Source: Nothophoma quercina (taxonomy: Eukaryota > Ascomycota > Dothideomycetes > Pleosporales > Didymellaceae). From it: DNA of 64,000 nt. Below the pieces are notes generated by a model. That model made no database searches. It was not told where the DNA came from and was given only the letters and a program-made list of their open reading frames with translations. Location of the stretch: assembly GCA_021642125.1 (NCBI GenBank), contig JAKIXB010000006.1, positions 744,001 through 808,000 on the forward strand, given 5' to 3'. The translations under genes were made by a program, and so were the position numbers. Positions within the stretch are counted from its first letter, which is position 1; every line of letters begins with the position of its first letter. Positions 45,601-57,676 of the stretch are shown here, piece after piece.

Positions 45601-45981
45601 AAGGGCGTGAGCGGACCTGCACATATCTACCCGCACTCCCTCGCCCACGGACACACACGCGGCACCTCCTCCCTTCGCTGCCCGTCCCGTCCGCTGTACA
45701 CACCTTCTTCGTATATTGTCTTCTTACTGCTATTGCACCCGCTGCAATCACTGCACCGCGCAGGTGAGTCGTGCCTTAGCACCGTAGATCCGCCGTAGCA
45801 AGTGCTGATTGATGCCTGAGTCTAGTCCAGCTTACCACTACCACCACCACCACCACCACCACCAACACCATACATCGGCCGCCCCCGCGTTGCAGAGCAC
45901 CGACACAATCTCCTCCGCCGTCTAACCACCGCATCCCGAGCCGCCGCCGCCGACACACTACACACCAGTCCCAGCTATAAC
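42694..45981. other. Long upstream region of the Puf3-type gene
   Basis: It is about 3.3 kb without a supportable gene. The last kilobase is strongly pyrimidine-rich and ends in a CAC/CCA triplet run (about 45840-45863), which looks like a long leader of the Pumilio mRNA. Frames up to 178 codons here sit on both strands of this biased DNA and are shadows. Confidence 0.5.
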
Positions 45982-48882
45982 ATGGCCACGATGGCAGGTA
46001 GTGTACGTATGCTCGAAAGATGTAGCTGTGAATTCGGGCTAACTATTCCATGGCAGACAAGGAACCGCGATTTTGCTGGTGGCATTTCACTCAACAGCAC
46101 AGATAACGACCGCTCAGCCTATACATGGGGCAACAGCATCTGGAACACGAAGCCAGTTGGGTCTGGCTTTGGCTCGACACCTCGAGATGGCTCGCGGCCC
46201 AGAGGTGCGTACAATCTCGAGCAGCATCTTCGATTCCTGGACCTGATTTCTGACGCAGCCACAGACAGCAATGCACTCCTTGGTGCTACCGCCGATGTCC
46301 CCGAGGGCAAGACAGGCTCTGGGTCTCTCGTTTCCTCTTCCGAGTCGGAGTGGAGGCAGAGTCGCCCTTCCCAGGTATGGGGAGATAATTCCCGCATCAG
46401 GAGTTCTGGCGTGTCACCCGCGCGGAAGCGCTCCATTGCACAGAACCAAAACGCACCACAATTCGGCGACACCCAGACTTCTTTCTTCCCAGTCTCGAGA
46501 AACTCGTCAGTAAACCATGGACAAGGTGCTAGAGCGCTGAAGCCACTTCTCGATCCCACCTCGAGCAATTTTACTTCGCGCAATGTCGAGTCATTGAGCA
46601 ATGGTTTCGCCAATCTTGGTTTTGGCCAGGCTGAGCTCAGCCCACAACGATCTGATCCCTCCTCAGCATGGCCAGACGCAGCTGTTCAATCGCCGATCGA
46701 CGACCGACACAGCGTCACGGGCTCAGATCACTATGGTACCACGAGCGGCGCACCGTCTCGCACTGGAAGCCTTCCACCCTCCAGGCATGGTGCTGAAGGT
46801 AGCTACAATCCTTACGCCGATTCTTTTGCTCGATTTGCTCCTGCAGGCGGTCGCCAGACCTCCTCATTATCTCACGCCAACCCACGGCCCTTCCAGGAGC
46901 GCAATGGCTCCATTCAGAGCGAGTCGCTACAGCTGGCTCAGATGAAGCTTGACCACGAGCAAGAACCACGCCTTGGGGCACACCGGTCTTCATTTAGCAT
47001 CAATGCCTTCACACCAGCTTTTACGCCCTCCGGGCAAATACTGAACGACCCACGCGATACCTACCAGGACGTACAAGTGTCTACTCAGCCGGATGTTCAG
47101 GGTTTCCGCAGTTCTGGGACTTACACGCCTGACAGCTTCACCAATGGCAACATCATTGATCCCAGTGTGCATTTCCGGTCCGTCAACTATGATACCCGAA
47201 GCGCGCCAAATGGTAATACTGCAGTTCGACAAAGCCCGTTCCACACGTCAACTCATACGCCCCCAGTACTTGATTATCTAAACCCGACCTATCGTGGCGA
47301 CCAAGGACTCAATCACCCCAACAATATCGCCCTTGTGCAGAACAAGTTGGCTGGCTATCAGATCCAGCAGGAGCGACGCAACGTTGCACCTCAGTACTTC
47401 CAACAGCAATACCCACATATGCTGCAGATGAACCAGTTGCGCAACCCTCAGGCCTACCAATACGCGATGCCTAATGGCATGCCAATGACCGCTCTCCCAC
47501 CGCACATGACTCCGGTTCAAATGCTCCCCATGATGCCCGTTCATGAAGTACCCCGGGGCCCTCGGGTTCAGCAGCTTGGCGATGGCATTGGTGCTATGAG
47601 TGTGGTACTTGATGCTTTCAAGAAGGAGAGCAAGCAGAACAAGCGATGGGAGCTGACCGACATCTATGAGAATGTAGTAGAGTTCGCTGGTGATCAGCAC
47701 GGATCTCGCTTCATCCAGCAGAAGCTGGAGACTGCTAACAGCGAGGTCAAGGATCGTGTTTTCCGAGAACTCGAGAAGAACGCACTGCAACTGATGCAAG
47801 ATGTGTTCGGAAACTACGTCATCCAGAAGTTCTTCGAGCATGGTGACCAAAAGCAGAAAGCTAACTTGGCTGGGAAGATGAAAGGCCATGTCTTCGCGCT
47901 GTCAAACCAGATGTACGCCTGCCGAGTCGTGCAGAAAGCACTCGAACACGTGCTTGTGGAGCAGCAAGCCGAGATGGTCAAAGAGCTGCAGAAGGACGTC
48001 TTGAAGACCGTCAAGGATCAGAACGGCAACCACGTCATCCAAAGAGTCGTCGAGCGAGTGCCGATCGAGTATATCCGGCCCATTGTCAATCAATTCAAGG
48101 GCCAGATTGACAGTCTGTCCACCAACTCATATGGCTGCCGCGTCATCCAGCGGCTGGTTGAGAAGATCCCAGAGCCTGAGCGCAGGTTCATCCTCACTGA
48201 ATTGCATGCCGCCGGTCCTAAGCTCATCACCGACTCTTACGGCAACTATGTTGTCCAGCACGTCATCGAACATGGTTTGGACGAAGACCGTGGGAAGATG
48301 ATCACCTTGATCAAGAATCAATTCCTAATGTTCAGCAAACATAAGTTTGCTAGCAATGTTGTTGAGCGTTGCTTGATGTGCGGCACTGATGCCGAGCGCC
48401 GCGAGCTCGTATTGACTGTCATTACGAAGAACGAACGCGGCGAGAATAACCTGTTGAGTCTTCTCAAGGACGGTTACGGCAACTATGTCATCCAGAAGAT
48501 GCTCGAAACCCTCAGTCGTCCCGACTACGAGATCTTTGTTGACGCCCTGAAGCCCGAGTTGGAGAAGGCGAAGAAGATCATCTCTGGCAAGCAAATTCTC
48601 TCGGTCAGTATCTCCTATTGTTTGCGGTCGATGCTATTACTAATCTTAATGTAGGTCGAGAAAAAGATGTTCAAATATGATCGCACCGATTCTCCTACCG
48701 AGACACGTAATGATGGACCTCCAACACCTGGCCTGTCCAGCTCGGCACAGTCACCACAAAGCAGCACTCTCCCCTCAACCTCCGCGTCGACCATCGACGA
48801 ACCTGTATATTCTGCAACTCCGGCCTCGAAATCTTTGCCTTCTGTCACCGAGGGTGTGAAGATCGACGAAACGACTTCATGA
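45982..48882 (+). CDS. PUF3: Puf3-type Pumilio RNA-binding protein
   Basis: My model has exons 45982-46002, 46057-46204, 46259-48603 and 48655-48882, giving 913 residues. Introns 1 and 3 are forced by frame. Intron 2 (54 bp, GTGCGT, CTGAC branch, GCAG) is in phase either way and is only probable. A long Ser/Gln/Pro-rich N-terminus precedes eight PUF repeats (about 530-830). The base-reading residues in order are SR..Q, NY..Q, CR..Q, NH..Q, CR..Q, NY..Q, SN..E, NY..Q. Under the established PUF code this reads UGUAUAUA. That is the signature of yeast Puf3 and animal Pumilio, which repress or localise mRNAs; in yeast these are mainly nuclear-encoded mitochondrial ones. Confidence 0.93.
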
Positions 48883-49955
48883 ACGACCTCATACGACTGT
48901 ATTGTTCACAATGCGCACCACACCCTTCACTTCCATCGTTACATGCATTTGTATTGGGTGGTTCAGCATGTTTTACTGTTCATATACCATACTTCTTGCG
49001 GTGCTGTCAGATATCACTTCGCGCGAGTCAACAAGCAAAGGCGATTTGGTGTATTGCGCGGAAAACTTTCACATAAGCATCGGGTATTGCACAAAAAGAT
49101 AAAAGATGGGTTTACGGCCGACATACTATGATAATGAAGTGCCTTGGCATGATATACCTTTGAAGTGTTTTCTCGGCGTCGGTAGCAAGGCGCCTGTGGC
49201 AGATATATAGAGTCATGGATGATGGAAGATAGTAGTGTAGTAGATGTCTGTTGAAAATGGGATGGGTATAATGAAACGATGTTACCAGCAGCCTCCTCAG
49301 GCCCGAAACCCCCACACCATAACGCGAGTACCTCTCTACCTTCTTCAAAATGCGGTCGTATCGTGCCTGGCGGTCAAATGCATGCTCAGCGACTGCGATG
49401 AAAAAAAACGGTCAATTTCCGGGTGGTGCCACAGCATGGTTCTGGAAACTTCGAGGGCAGATCAAGGAGCGTAGGCGTGAAGTAGAGGAGTGGAGTTGGG
49501 CCCAAGGCGTCTGAGTAAAGGTCAGTGACTCGCATACTCGCATGAGATCACACCAACACTCCAGACACCTTCGAGTTATGCAAGCAACAACTCCCTATCG
49601 ACCAACGGCTGTCCAAAATCCTCGATTTGCGATCTTTTGCACCAGAGCACTCTGCGTAAAGTTGTGGACTTTGTGATGGAAATTGGCCAGCCGCTTCTTG
49701 AGTGCTAGATATGATGACTATCGTTGAGAACAGATCGGCACTCAAGACTACGTTGAGTACTCCTCCATTCCGTCTAGATTGGTGGAAGCTATCAATTGAT
49801 GGCACTCAATACACCCCTATCACGGAGACGGCTCAGGCTGCGGTCGCCATAACGAACAACTCTTTCCGAATTTCACAGTTCAGCGTTGCAGAGAATGCTG
49901 TCCAATTCAAACAATGCTTCATTAGGTCGTCGACGGCTCCAACGCCAAAGGTTAT
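48883..49955. other. Convergent spacer
   Basis: It holds the 3' regions of the Puf3-type gene and of the glycine-zipper gene. I see no further gene. Confidence 0.5.
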
Positions 49956-51008
49956 CTATCGTACAGCTGTGCCGCTCTTAAAAGTCGCACTGCCCTCATC
50001 CCAGCCCTGCCGGCCATACTTCCTGTTCTTCCCGCGTTGCTTGTGCCCTTCGTCATAGCGGTTGTAGTGTCCATCATCTCTTCCATATCCACTCTCCATA
50101 TCTCGCTCGTCATATCCATAACCCGAATCTCTAGCCCTATCTCTTCTCGACTCTTCCTTGCCCTCGTGGTACGCATCGCGATGTCTATGCCTTCTGTACT
50201 CCCTGTCTTCACGCGCCTCATCCCTTCCTTCACGGTACGCGTCGCGGTGTCGGTGCGGTCGTCCTTCCTCGCTATGACTTCGTTTGTCTTTCGCGTACTT
50301 CCTGCCGCCAAGTCCTCCGATGATCAAGCCTGCTGCAGTACCGAGTCCGGGGAAGATAGCGTCGCCGATAATGCCACCGGCGCCAGCGCCCAGAAACGTG
50401 TCGCGGTTCTCGTGCTTCTTCTGGTGAGTCTTCGTGCGGCCTCCTCGAGAGCGGTCGTAGTCTCCTTCGCTGTAGTCTCCGTCGCGATCTACATCTCTTG
50501 GGCTATCGTAGTCTCGCCCGCGATCACGGCTACGGCGGTGACGGTGTCTGTGTCGTGGCGATGAACCACTGTCTGATTCTGATTCTGACCCAAGAGCTGT
50601 TGATTCTTCTTCTGCAAATCGTACTCGAGCTGGGGGCTGCGAGTAGCTACGCACAGGCTGCAGCGGCGCGCCCAAGTAACCACTTGATTGTTGTGGCGGC
50701 GGAGGAAAGTAAGGCGCCATCGATCCTTGGTAACCCTTCCCAGGATATTGCTGCTGTTGTGGTGGTGGGGGTGGTGGTGGGAAAGGATATGCCTGAGGCT
50801 GCTTTTGTTGCTGGGGAGCGTATGGCGAATACGAAGGTGGTGGTGTACCAGCATATGGTGGATTGTTGTATTGCTGTCGTGGCCATGGTTGCGCTGGAGG
50901 CTGCTGCTGGTACGACATTTGCTGAGGTGTGTATGCAGTGTGAGATTGCTGGTTGTCGAACTGTTGCGCTGTTGCCTGGCTGCCTAGATAGTACTCGGCA
51001 GAGGCCAT
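49956..51008 (-). CDS. Low-complexity protein with a glycine-zipper segment
   Basis: A single exon of 350 residues. The N-terminal third is Gln/Pro/Tyr-rich with a poly-Pro and poly-Gln run. The middle is Ser/Arg/Asp-rich. A single glycine-zipper-like hydrophobic segment (FLGAGAGGIIGDAIFPGLG and the following AAGLIIGGLGG, about 205-235) could insert in or lie on membranes. The rest is a highly charged Arg/His/Asp/Glu repeat region with several RHRDAY copies. Such proteins are common in filamentous fungi and often named for the zipper only. The charged repeats suggest RNA or stress-granule association, but that is speculation. Confidence 0.7.
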   Translation of the reverse strand: MASAEYYLGSQATAQQFDNQQSHTAYTPQQMSYQQQPPAQPWPRQQYNNPPYAGTPPPSYSPYAPQQQKQPQAYPFPPPPPPPQQQQYPGKGYQGSMAPYFPPPPQQSSGYLGAPLQPVRSYSQPPARVRFAEEESTALGSESESDSGSSPRHRHRHRRSRDRGRDYDSPRDVDRDGDYSEGDYDRSRGGRTKTHQKKHENRDTFLGAGAGGIIGDAIFPGLGTAAGLIIGGLGGRKYAKDKRSHSEEGRPHRHRDAYREGRDEAREDREYRRHRHRDAYHEGKEESRRDRARDSGYGYDERDMESGYGRDDGHYNRYDEGHKQRGKNRKYGRQGWDEGSATFKSGTAVR

Positions 51009-51716
51009 CTTGCTTGCTGTCTTGTATCTGTTCGATTCCTTGGTGTGCTAGTTGATGTTCGTAGGGTGATTAGATCGAGTAAGAATAGTGGAGTGTCGAT
51101 TACAGCAAGATCCACAGGTGATCAAGGCTGTGTTTTCCTTATTTATATGTTCGGAGGCAAGATCAAGTCGGAAAGTCCGAGTCGGCGAGGCCGTGGAAAG
51201 ATCAAGAAGCAACGAGCTAAAGTATGTCAAGTCAGCTTTAGGCCCGAAGCCAAGTTTATTAACGTCTCGTGCAGCAGTCACACTCCGAGCTGCGAGTCGA
51301 TTCGTGATTTTATACGTCATTCTTGTCAACAGATCGTTTCCTTAGCGTCCGCCGCATGTCAGCCTCGGCCGGAGATCTCGGCGTGATGCGAACATGCAGG
51401 GCTGCAAGGTTGAGGCTTGAGACAATCTTCCATGACTCGTCACAAAGTATACGGAGTCGTCTCCGTCTATACGTAAACAACAGAATTTTTGCGGACACGG
51501 ATGTTGATACCGTAATCACGCAAGAGCTTGTTGAAGTACTTGAGCACTTGACTTGAATTTGCTGATCATTGCTGCAACATGCCGTATTTCCAGATCCTCG
51601 CCACAGCGACGTAAAGTGGAGGGACCGATGCCTGCGCCAAGGTGAGGAAAGAACTAGCCGAAGCCAATCAGAGCACAAGCCCATACATCCTGCAGATGCG
51701 AACTACTGGGCACTCA
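51009..51716. other. Intergenic region
   Basis: It is the promoter of the glycine-zipper gene and the 3' region of the DUF2985 gene. I see nothing else. Confidence 0.5.
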
Positions 51717-53285
51717 TCATGCTTTCGACGCAGATGCAGGATAAGACACAAGCTGTACGTTTTGGGCACTTTGCGCTTCCACGTCTGTCGGCCTGCCTTG
51801 TGGCACACCCTCCACCTTCTTGATTCTCTTTCCTTCAATGGCGATCATTATGCCTGCAACTCCAGCCACGATGCAACCCAAAGCCACGAAAAGTCCGGTT
51901 GCCCAGGAAGGTCTCTGAATACGATCGTAATGCCACATGTAGAAGCAAAGTACAACCTGGAAGAATGTGTTCCATGCGTTCATCCACAGGACAAAATCCA
52001 TTTTCCAGGGAATAGTGGGTGGAGCCCGAATGCCTGTAGGTGGTGGATCGGGAATCTTGCTTGCTGGAATCGGTACGGCTGGGTCGTCAGAACTGACTTT
52101 TGTCGCATCCGCTTCCTCAGGTAGTCTTTCTGAACCAGAAAGTCGAAACCACCCTCGATGTATGCCAGCAAGTCGTCGTATGCCGATCAGCTCACGCCGC
52201 GCACCTCCGAGTCTCCAATGTGCCCACCAGTAAAGGTCGCGGAATCTCCAGGGGGCCAGACCGAATCCAGTGACACAGAAAAGCGCGTTGAGGATTTGGG
52301 AATCGATCTCAACCCATATCCTCCGTGGAGAATTGATGTCGTCGCATGTAGGCGTGCACATTGCGGGCGCAGCATTGCAGAGAAGTAAAAAGAGCATGCC
52401 ACCCCAAGCGACAACGTTGAGACCATAGATGGTGATCAAGAATCCGGGAATAGTCAGAAACCACTTCCAGAACCCTTTCAGTCCGATCATGAATGATCGT
52501 GTCCAGGGTAGTTTAGGCGGTGGTATGTAGCCGTTGGCATACTGTGCATGTTCTAGTCAGTATGCGTGCAACATGGAAGATGTAGGATCACAGGTACTAC
52601 CAAAGGCGCACAAACTCCATGGTTACTCTCAATTGTAGACACTTCCACTTGGATGGATGAGTCGTCACAGCTGAGAGACGCTCAAGTCGCTGGGCAGCAG
52701 AGATAGCATTGATGCGTGCAGACGATCACCTACCTGACCTGAGCTGTTCAAGGGCTGGCGTACTGCAGCATCTTCGCTCTTATCGAGCGAGTGCGAAGCC
52801 CGGGTCTCTATGCCCGTTCCGACCTTTTTGACATCGTATTGGCCGTCGTATTGTGGAGCGCGTTCGCGAGTCTCGAAGGATGATCTCTCCTCTGTCAGGG
52901 CTGGAAAGGGCTCAACACCCAATTTCCCAGATGACCCTTTCCTGTTATTGGCAGGCCTTTCGTTACTTTCCTGGCTGCCTCGACGATGTTCTTTTTGTCT
53001 CTGCTCGTCCCAACCTTCAAAGCCAAACGATCCTCTCCTTATGTCTACCAGTGATGGTGCTTTCGAAGCAGCACTGCCGGTGGCTGCCCACATTCCTGGT
53101 GGAGGATCTGCCTCCATGAGCTTTATGCTCGCGCTTCGTATCCTACTGGACGCCGAGGAAGCATTGGTCGAAGTTCGTGTGCGTTGTTTGCCCTTTGAGC
53201 TATCGTGGAGGCCTTCAGGCTGCGGAAAGGGGACTGGAGTCGATACGTTTGTCGGTGACGCTGGCTGTGAATTTGCAGACGCCAT
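51717..53285 (-). CDS. DUF2985-family membrane protein
   Basis: Two exons, 53285-52734 and 52541-51717, give 458 residues. The 192-bp intron is longer than its neighbours (GTAGGT donor, CTGAC branch, CACAG acceptor) and could hide another small exon. The join gives the typical entry YANGYIPPPKLPWTRSF before the domain. The cytoplasmic N-terminal half is Ser/Lys/Glu-rich. The DUF2985 part begins with two hydrophobic helices, then has the diagnostic run IDSQILNALFCVTGFGLAPWRFRDL. Two further helices follow near the C-terminus (around FFQVVLCFYMW and LFVALGCIVAGVAGIMIAI). The family is fungal, of unknown function, and predicted to be at the plasma membrane or endomembranes. Confidence 0.85.
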
Positions 53286-53898
53286 GGTCGTTATGTAAAA
53301 AATGATGGCAGGTGGCTGCACTTTATGTAATTTCGCGTGAATGGAAGCGCCTCCTGCTGCGCGTCCGGTTGTCAGCCAAGCTGGTCAACGGCTGATGGCT
53401 CCGTTGGCGAGGCGCCTTGGCAGAACTGGCTGTTGAGAATAATGGGAGGTGAGTATTGGCAGGGGTAATAGCCTGTTTTATGGCCGCTGGAGGGCAGCAG
53501 ATAGCGAAACAGCAACATGTTTGGGGGCTCGACTTCTTGTATGCAGTGTGTCGATGGTTGCGATTACTTAGTTGATTAGGCCAGCGCTGGGGTAGCGGGT
53601 GGAGCCATGGGGCAGTGGCGCGCGACAGGGCCGCGTAGAGCCGTTGGCGCAGCATCTAGCTGTCACAATACGCGTATTTCGTTCTTCGACGTATTCAGTC
53701 TTACTTTGCTGCGATTCTTAGGCTCTATATGTACAATGTCGGACCTCGGCTGATATGTTCGTTCATTTCGTATATAAACGCGTTAATGGTGAAGCACTAT
53801 GTATTGCAACCTCCCCACAGCTGCTGCATCTTGTCTGACAATGTGTACCAACCAGAGGGTAAGGAAGAGACATGACCTCAGCTCGCGGGACCTTCGGC
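53286..53898. other. Intergenic region
   Basis: It holds the promoter of the DUF2985 gene and the 3' region of the next minus-strand gene. I see no gene. Confidence 0.5.
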
Positions 53899-54572
53899 CT
53901 AGAGAAGAGTCCATGCAGCGCCGAGTAACACCGACAAACCTGAAATACCGAGAGCGAGTGCGAAGGGAGTCTTGTCAACCTTAAAGGACGGTGGTGCTGC
54001 TGCGGTCGTCTGCTCAGCAGGCGCGGATCTGGTCGCACTGGCCGAAGCGTTGCCTGTAGCAGACGAGCTTGCAGAGGTACCTGTGGTGATAGGTGTCTCA
54101 CCCTGAGGAATCGACATAAGAGGATCCGTGGTTTGTGAGATCGGCGGTAGCAGAGGGTGTGTGAGGATGGTGCCGGTAGCTGACGCCGTTGACGTAGGCT
54201 CTGAGCCTACAGGTGGCAGAGACTCGACCGGCAGGGTCAATGTGACATCCCCATCACTAACACTGATAGGAACAGGCAAAGACACGGGAGGCACGCTCAG
54301 GAGGGGGTCAGAGCCTACTGCGGTCAGCTACTCAGTCTGAAGCATAATGGAGATTTATTTGAATGCGCACATGCGTTGCACGGCTCCTGGATACAGTCTT
54401 CAAAGCAAATGGAACTCGTACCAGTCGGGATTGAAGTCTGGATCGTGAAGACCTGCTCAGTCGTCTGGATGAGCGAGGATGGAATTTCCGTAACCACGCT
54501 CTCGCTGCTCTGCTGCGCTACAGCGACACCGGCCAATAGGAGCAGAGTGGAGCACACGGTAGTCGAACGCAT
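53899..54572 (-). CDS. Secreted Ser/Thr-rich protein with GPI-anchor-type C-terminus
   Basis: Two exons, 54572-54371 and 54317-53899, give 206 residues. The 53-bp intron has a GTGCGC donor, a GCTGACC branch and a CAG acceptor, and total length stays in frame. A signal peptide (about 1-20) is followed by a short region with three Cys (CFEDCIQEPC) and a long Ser/Thr/Pro/Ala stretch suited to O-glycosylation. A C-terminal hydrophobic tail (FALALGISGLSVLLGAAWTLL) follows a small-residue/charged region, as in GPI signals. It is too poor in Cys for a CFEM domain. Likely a cell-wall or plasma-membrane mannoprotein. It is divergent from SEN15 with 311 bases between starts. Confidence 0.75.
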
Positions 54573-54883
54573 GGTCAAAGTGATCGCAATGACCGCAAAT
54601 ACTGGGTGAGTGACTTGTAATATGAGTTTGATGTGGAAGTGTGAGCACTATGTCGAAGAATTACAGCAGAAGCTTGAGTTATCTGGACACGAAAGCATTG
54701 TAGCCTGACCTGTGCCGTTCACCAGTCAAGCCGGCCTTCGTGGTTTAGCGGCTTAGGTGATCGTCACAGTCCTTCGCTCCTTCCCGTTTCTCTAAACTAG
54801 ACAGCATCCTCACGTCTGCTTTGCCGGTTGCGACACATTGCACCACCAATTGCCAGCGAGCGCCGCAGTCCAACCCCTACGCC
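54573..54883. other. Divergent promoter region of the GPI-type protein and SEN15
   Basis: It is 311 bases between opposite start codons. No clear TATA box is visible. Confidence 0.5.
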
Positions 54884-55468
54884 ATGACGACGCTCACCAG
54901 TACCAAAATGGCAGTCGCACCTGCGCAGGTGCAGATGTTTGTCGCAGACTCGGCCAAGCTATCCGCTTCAACACACCTTCCCAGTTTGCACTCGCTCGCC
55001 CTCCAGATCCTCCACAACCTCCAGTACCAGCACTACTGGACTGACCTCAAGGTTCACACACATTCACCGCTCACCAAAGAGCCTCTGTCACGACCGCTCG
55101 TCTCAGGCCTGCCGCCGCAGCGTCTCTACATCCACCCCGATGAGCAGGTCGAGCTGCTCAAGAACGCCGACCGTCAGCGCAAAGCCGCCCAGGCAGCAGG
55201 CGAGAAGAGCGGTCTGGAGGTAAAGGCGCAACCGGAGCGCGAGTGGGTACTGCCGACCCGACTCAACGAGCAATGGACGTTGCGCAGACTGGCTGAGGTC
55301 TTCGACGATATCAGCATGGTACCGCCGCAGACGTCTGCTACCGCGCAGGAGCCACCAGCAAACCCCTGGAGGACGACAAAGCGCGTGGTGCTGGCTACTG
55401 TAGACACAGACAGCACCGTCGTTTACTACATCGTGCACGATGGAGTGGTGAAGCCTCGCCAAAACTGA
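54884..55468 (+). CDS. SEN15: SEN15-like tRNA-splicing endonuclease subunit
   Basis: A single exon of 194 residues. The first ATG in the frame was used; the frame is open above it only from a TTG. The Sen15 domain covers about residues 35-190. It begins LALQILHNLQYQHYWTDL, contains RPLVSGLPPQRLYIHPDE and EWVLPTRLNEQWTLRRLAEVFD, and closes with the beta-strand pair KRVVLATVDTDSTVVYYIVHDG. Sen15 pairs with Sen34 in the heterotetrameric enzyme that cuts introns out of pre-tRNA; it is structural and has no catalytic triad, in agreement with the sequence. Its length is similar to other fungal members. Confidence 0.88.
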   Translation: MTTLTSTKMAVAPAQVQMFVADSAKLSASTHLPSLHSLALQILHNLQYQHYWTDLKVHTHSPLTKEPLSRPLVSGLPPQRLYIHPDEQVELLKNADRQRKAAQAAGEKSGLEVKAQPEREWVLPTRLNEQWTLRRLAEVFDDISMVPPQTSATAQEPPANPWRTTKRVVLATVDTDSTVVYYIVHDGVVKPRQN

Positions 55469-55656
55469 GTGTGACTCATGCTACATCGAACAAAACATCC
55501 AGCTTCATGCTGCCGCCGTAGCTGCGCTGAAAGGCACTTGGAGAGCTGTTTTCGTCACACATCACCAAAGAGTAGGCTGGTAATGGGCAACGATACATTG
55601 CTATCGTATCACGCTGCAAGCTAACGTCCGCCAGCTCATCCGTCTTGCTCACAGCG

Positions 55657-56756
55657 TCAAGGTATAGCCGGATAGACCGTGTCTCCCGGCTTCGGCTGCT
55701 CGTAGAACCGACTCATGTTTACGTCTTTCTCGGGTGGCATCTGGTGGTCCTCAGCCCACTTTCTCACGCCTTCGTAGTCACGGCATCGATGCTTTGTGTT
55801 GAAGTCAACGAACGCCTCTGGATTTGCATCTCCTTCAGGTTGCCACCATACTTGGCCTAACACTCCAACGTCGGGGTTGCACATTAGCACCTGCCTCAGC
55901 ATGTCCAGGCAGTGAGTTGCGTGGATTCGTATAACATATTCAGAGTTTACGAACGCACCTTCGCCTTTCGCTAGGTAGTAATCGTAGTTCCAGTGCAGGG
56001 TCTTCCGCAGAAGATCCTACGTAATGTCAACGTTCGATTTTCACAGTGGCTGTCCCTCAAGACATACCAAACAGTGCAAATGATGCAGCCCTTCAACGTT
56101 TGCTGGAAACCCGCCACCATGCTCTTGACTGATCTTGACCTGGTCACGCCGTATCCCTGACCGCTCGGCCTCGTTCTCCGGGATTACGACACTTCGGACT
56201 GTACAATTGACTAAGCAATACTTCACGATAGCGTGCCTGGCATCACTTACATCCTACACCTAGCGCATTCCACGCAGCGTCCACCTCCGGCCCAGCTGAC
56301 TGTCGATACACATTCTCAAGCAAGAATGACCCGTTGAACTGCGTTATGTGCCAAGCAGGTGCTACATCCCTGACCACAGGCGCTACAGTCCGTCAGCGGC
56401 TCCCCTCTGCACTTACAGCTCGAAAATTTACAGTACTGCGAGACATAGTTCATGCAGAACTCGTCTGCATCTTCCACAAATTCAGCTTTGCGCACGCCAT
56501 ATGCGACCCAGAAACCTGCACAAAGGTATACGACACTGCAGACTATGAGGGTCTTCAACGCTACCTGGTACTCGAACCTCGGCCGGGAAGAGGGCTTCAG
56601 TGTCAGGGGAGACCTTGAGGAACTTGAGGAAGAAGGCAAGAGCGTCTCATTGTCGAGACTTTCGGTGTCGCTCTGAGGCAAGCGAGCATGCTTCGAAGTT
56701 CTGCGAAAGAGGTGAGTAAAGAAGTCGAGCATATTGTGATCTTTGAGGTCGACCAT
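55657..56756 (-). CDS. UstYa-family (DUF3328) oxidase-like protein
   Basis: Four exons (56756-56432, 56382-56251, 56198-56068, 56016-55657) with introns of 49, 52 and 51 bp give 315 residues. The alternative acceptor and donor choices at introns 1 and 2 differ by 15 and 12 bases and keep frame. One membrane helix (about 67-87) follows a cytoplasmic Ser-rich N-terminus. The two family HxxHC motifs are intact: His191-x2-His194-Cys195 and His228-x2-His231-Cys232. The closing VGVLGQVWW is typical. UstYa-type proteins install oxidative ring closures on ribosomal peptides such as ustiloxin, phomopsin and cyclochlorotine. Two secreted repeat-peptide genes begin 0.9 and 2.1 kb away. Whether they are its substrates is inference. 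Confidence 0.86.
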
Positions 56757-57676
56757 TGATGGAGGAAGCAATGCTGAAATTGAGTGCGAGAAAAGAGCAC
56801 GCAGGCGACGGCATTCAGCAAAACTCGGCAATGCAAACTCCCATCTTTCGAGACCCAATACTACCAGGTCCTATCATGTACGACGACTGCATCAAGTTAG
56901 GACTCAGTATCACGATACTATCTGTGTGCGACAATTGCGATGTGCTGTCAAAGCCGTCAGACACGCCACACATGTTTCAAGTATCATGGCACCCAGCAAT
57001 GACAAGCGAAGTGACGAAGCGCAGACCTCCAGAATTGTCAGCAGACGACCTTTTAGCACATGCCTACAATAACCAGCATTGGTGACACAGATCGTCGCAG
57101 TGGTCTTGACTTGAGCTGACTGCAGTAGTCTTTCCTTAGCAAACACGATCTCTCGATGACTGCTGGTTCAGGAACAAAGAAGATGGTCACAACACTCAAC
57201 ACCAAACTCGGGTCTGTCGCACTCAAACGTACTTCGCCTTGCTCGCGGTTGTGCAAGTCGATCCGTCTTCCCTTCCCAACTGGCAACAACAGATCAGCCA
57301 GCGTATTGCCCTCATTTCGGCCAGGTCCAATCTAAGGTCGTGGCCAGCAAAGCTTCACAAAGCCACTTATGGCGGTTTTACAGGATGTGCTCGCAGAGGG
57401 ATCTGCTTTTGACGTTGCAGTGATGATCCACGGTGAGCCTAGCGAACAATGGTTGTCAGTGACGCAGGATATGATCGTGTAGCCTCTTGTGCGTGAGGCC
57501 ACCTCCTCATATTTTGTCCAGTTCTAGCAACTCATAGCTTGCCATCTCCCTCCTCTGTACCTTGATCTACAAAAGGCTCCACAGTCTGAAGTCAACTAGC
57601 TACCCACCTCGACTCTCATATTTGCCAGAGCTCATACCTTTGCACTTTCTCAACATCTGCCTCTCCAGTGAACAAG
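56757..57676. other. Spacer between the UstYa-like gene and the first repeat-peptide gene
   Basis: A divergent promoter region. A 108-codon ATG frame (56759-57085) starts two bases from the UstYa-like start on the other strand and is judged a chance frame. No other gene is seen. Confidence 0.45.

Noticed and set aside
56759..57085. ATG frame of 108 codons on the plus strand
   Set aside because: It begins two bases from the start codon of the UstYa-like gene on the other strand, has no domain or signal peptide, and both starts cannot easily be real.
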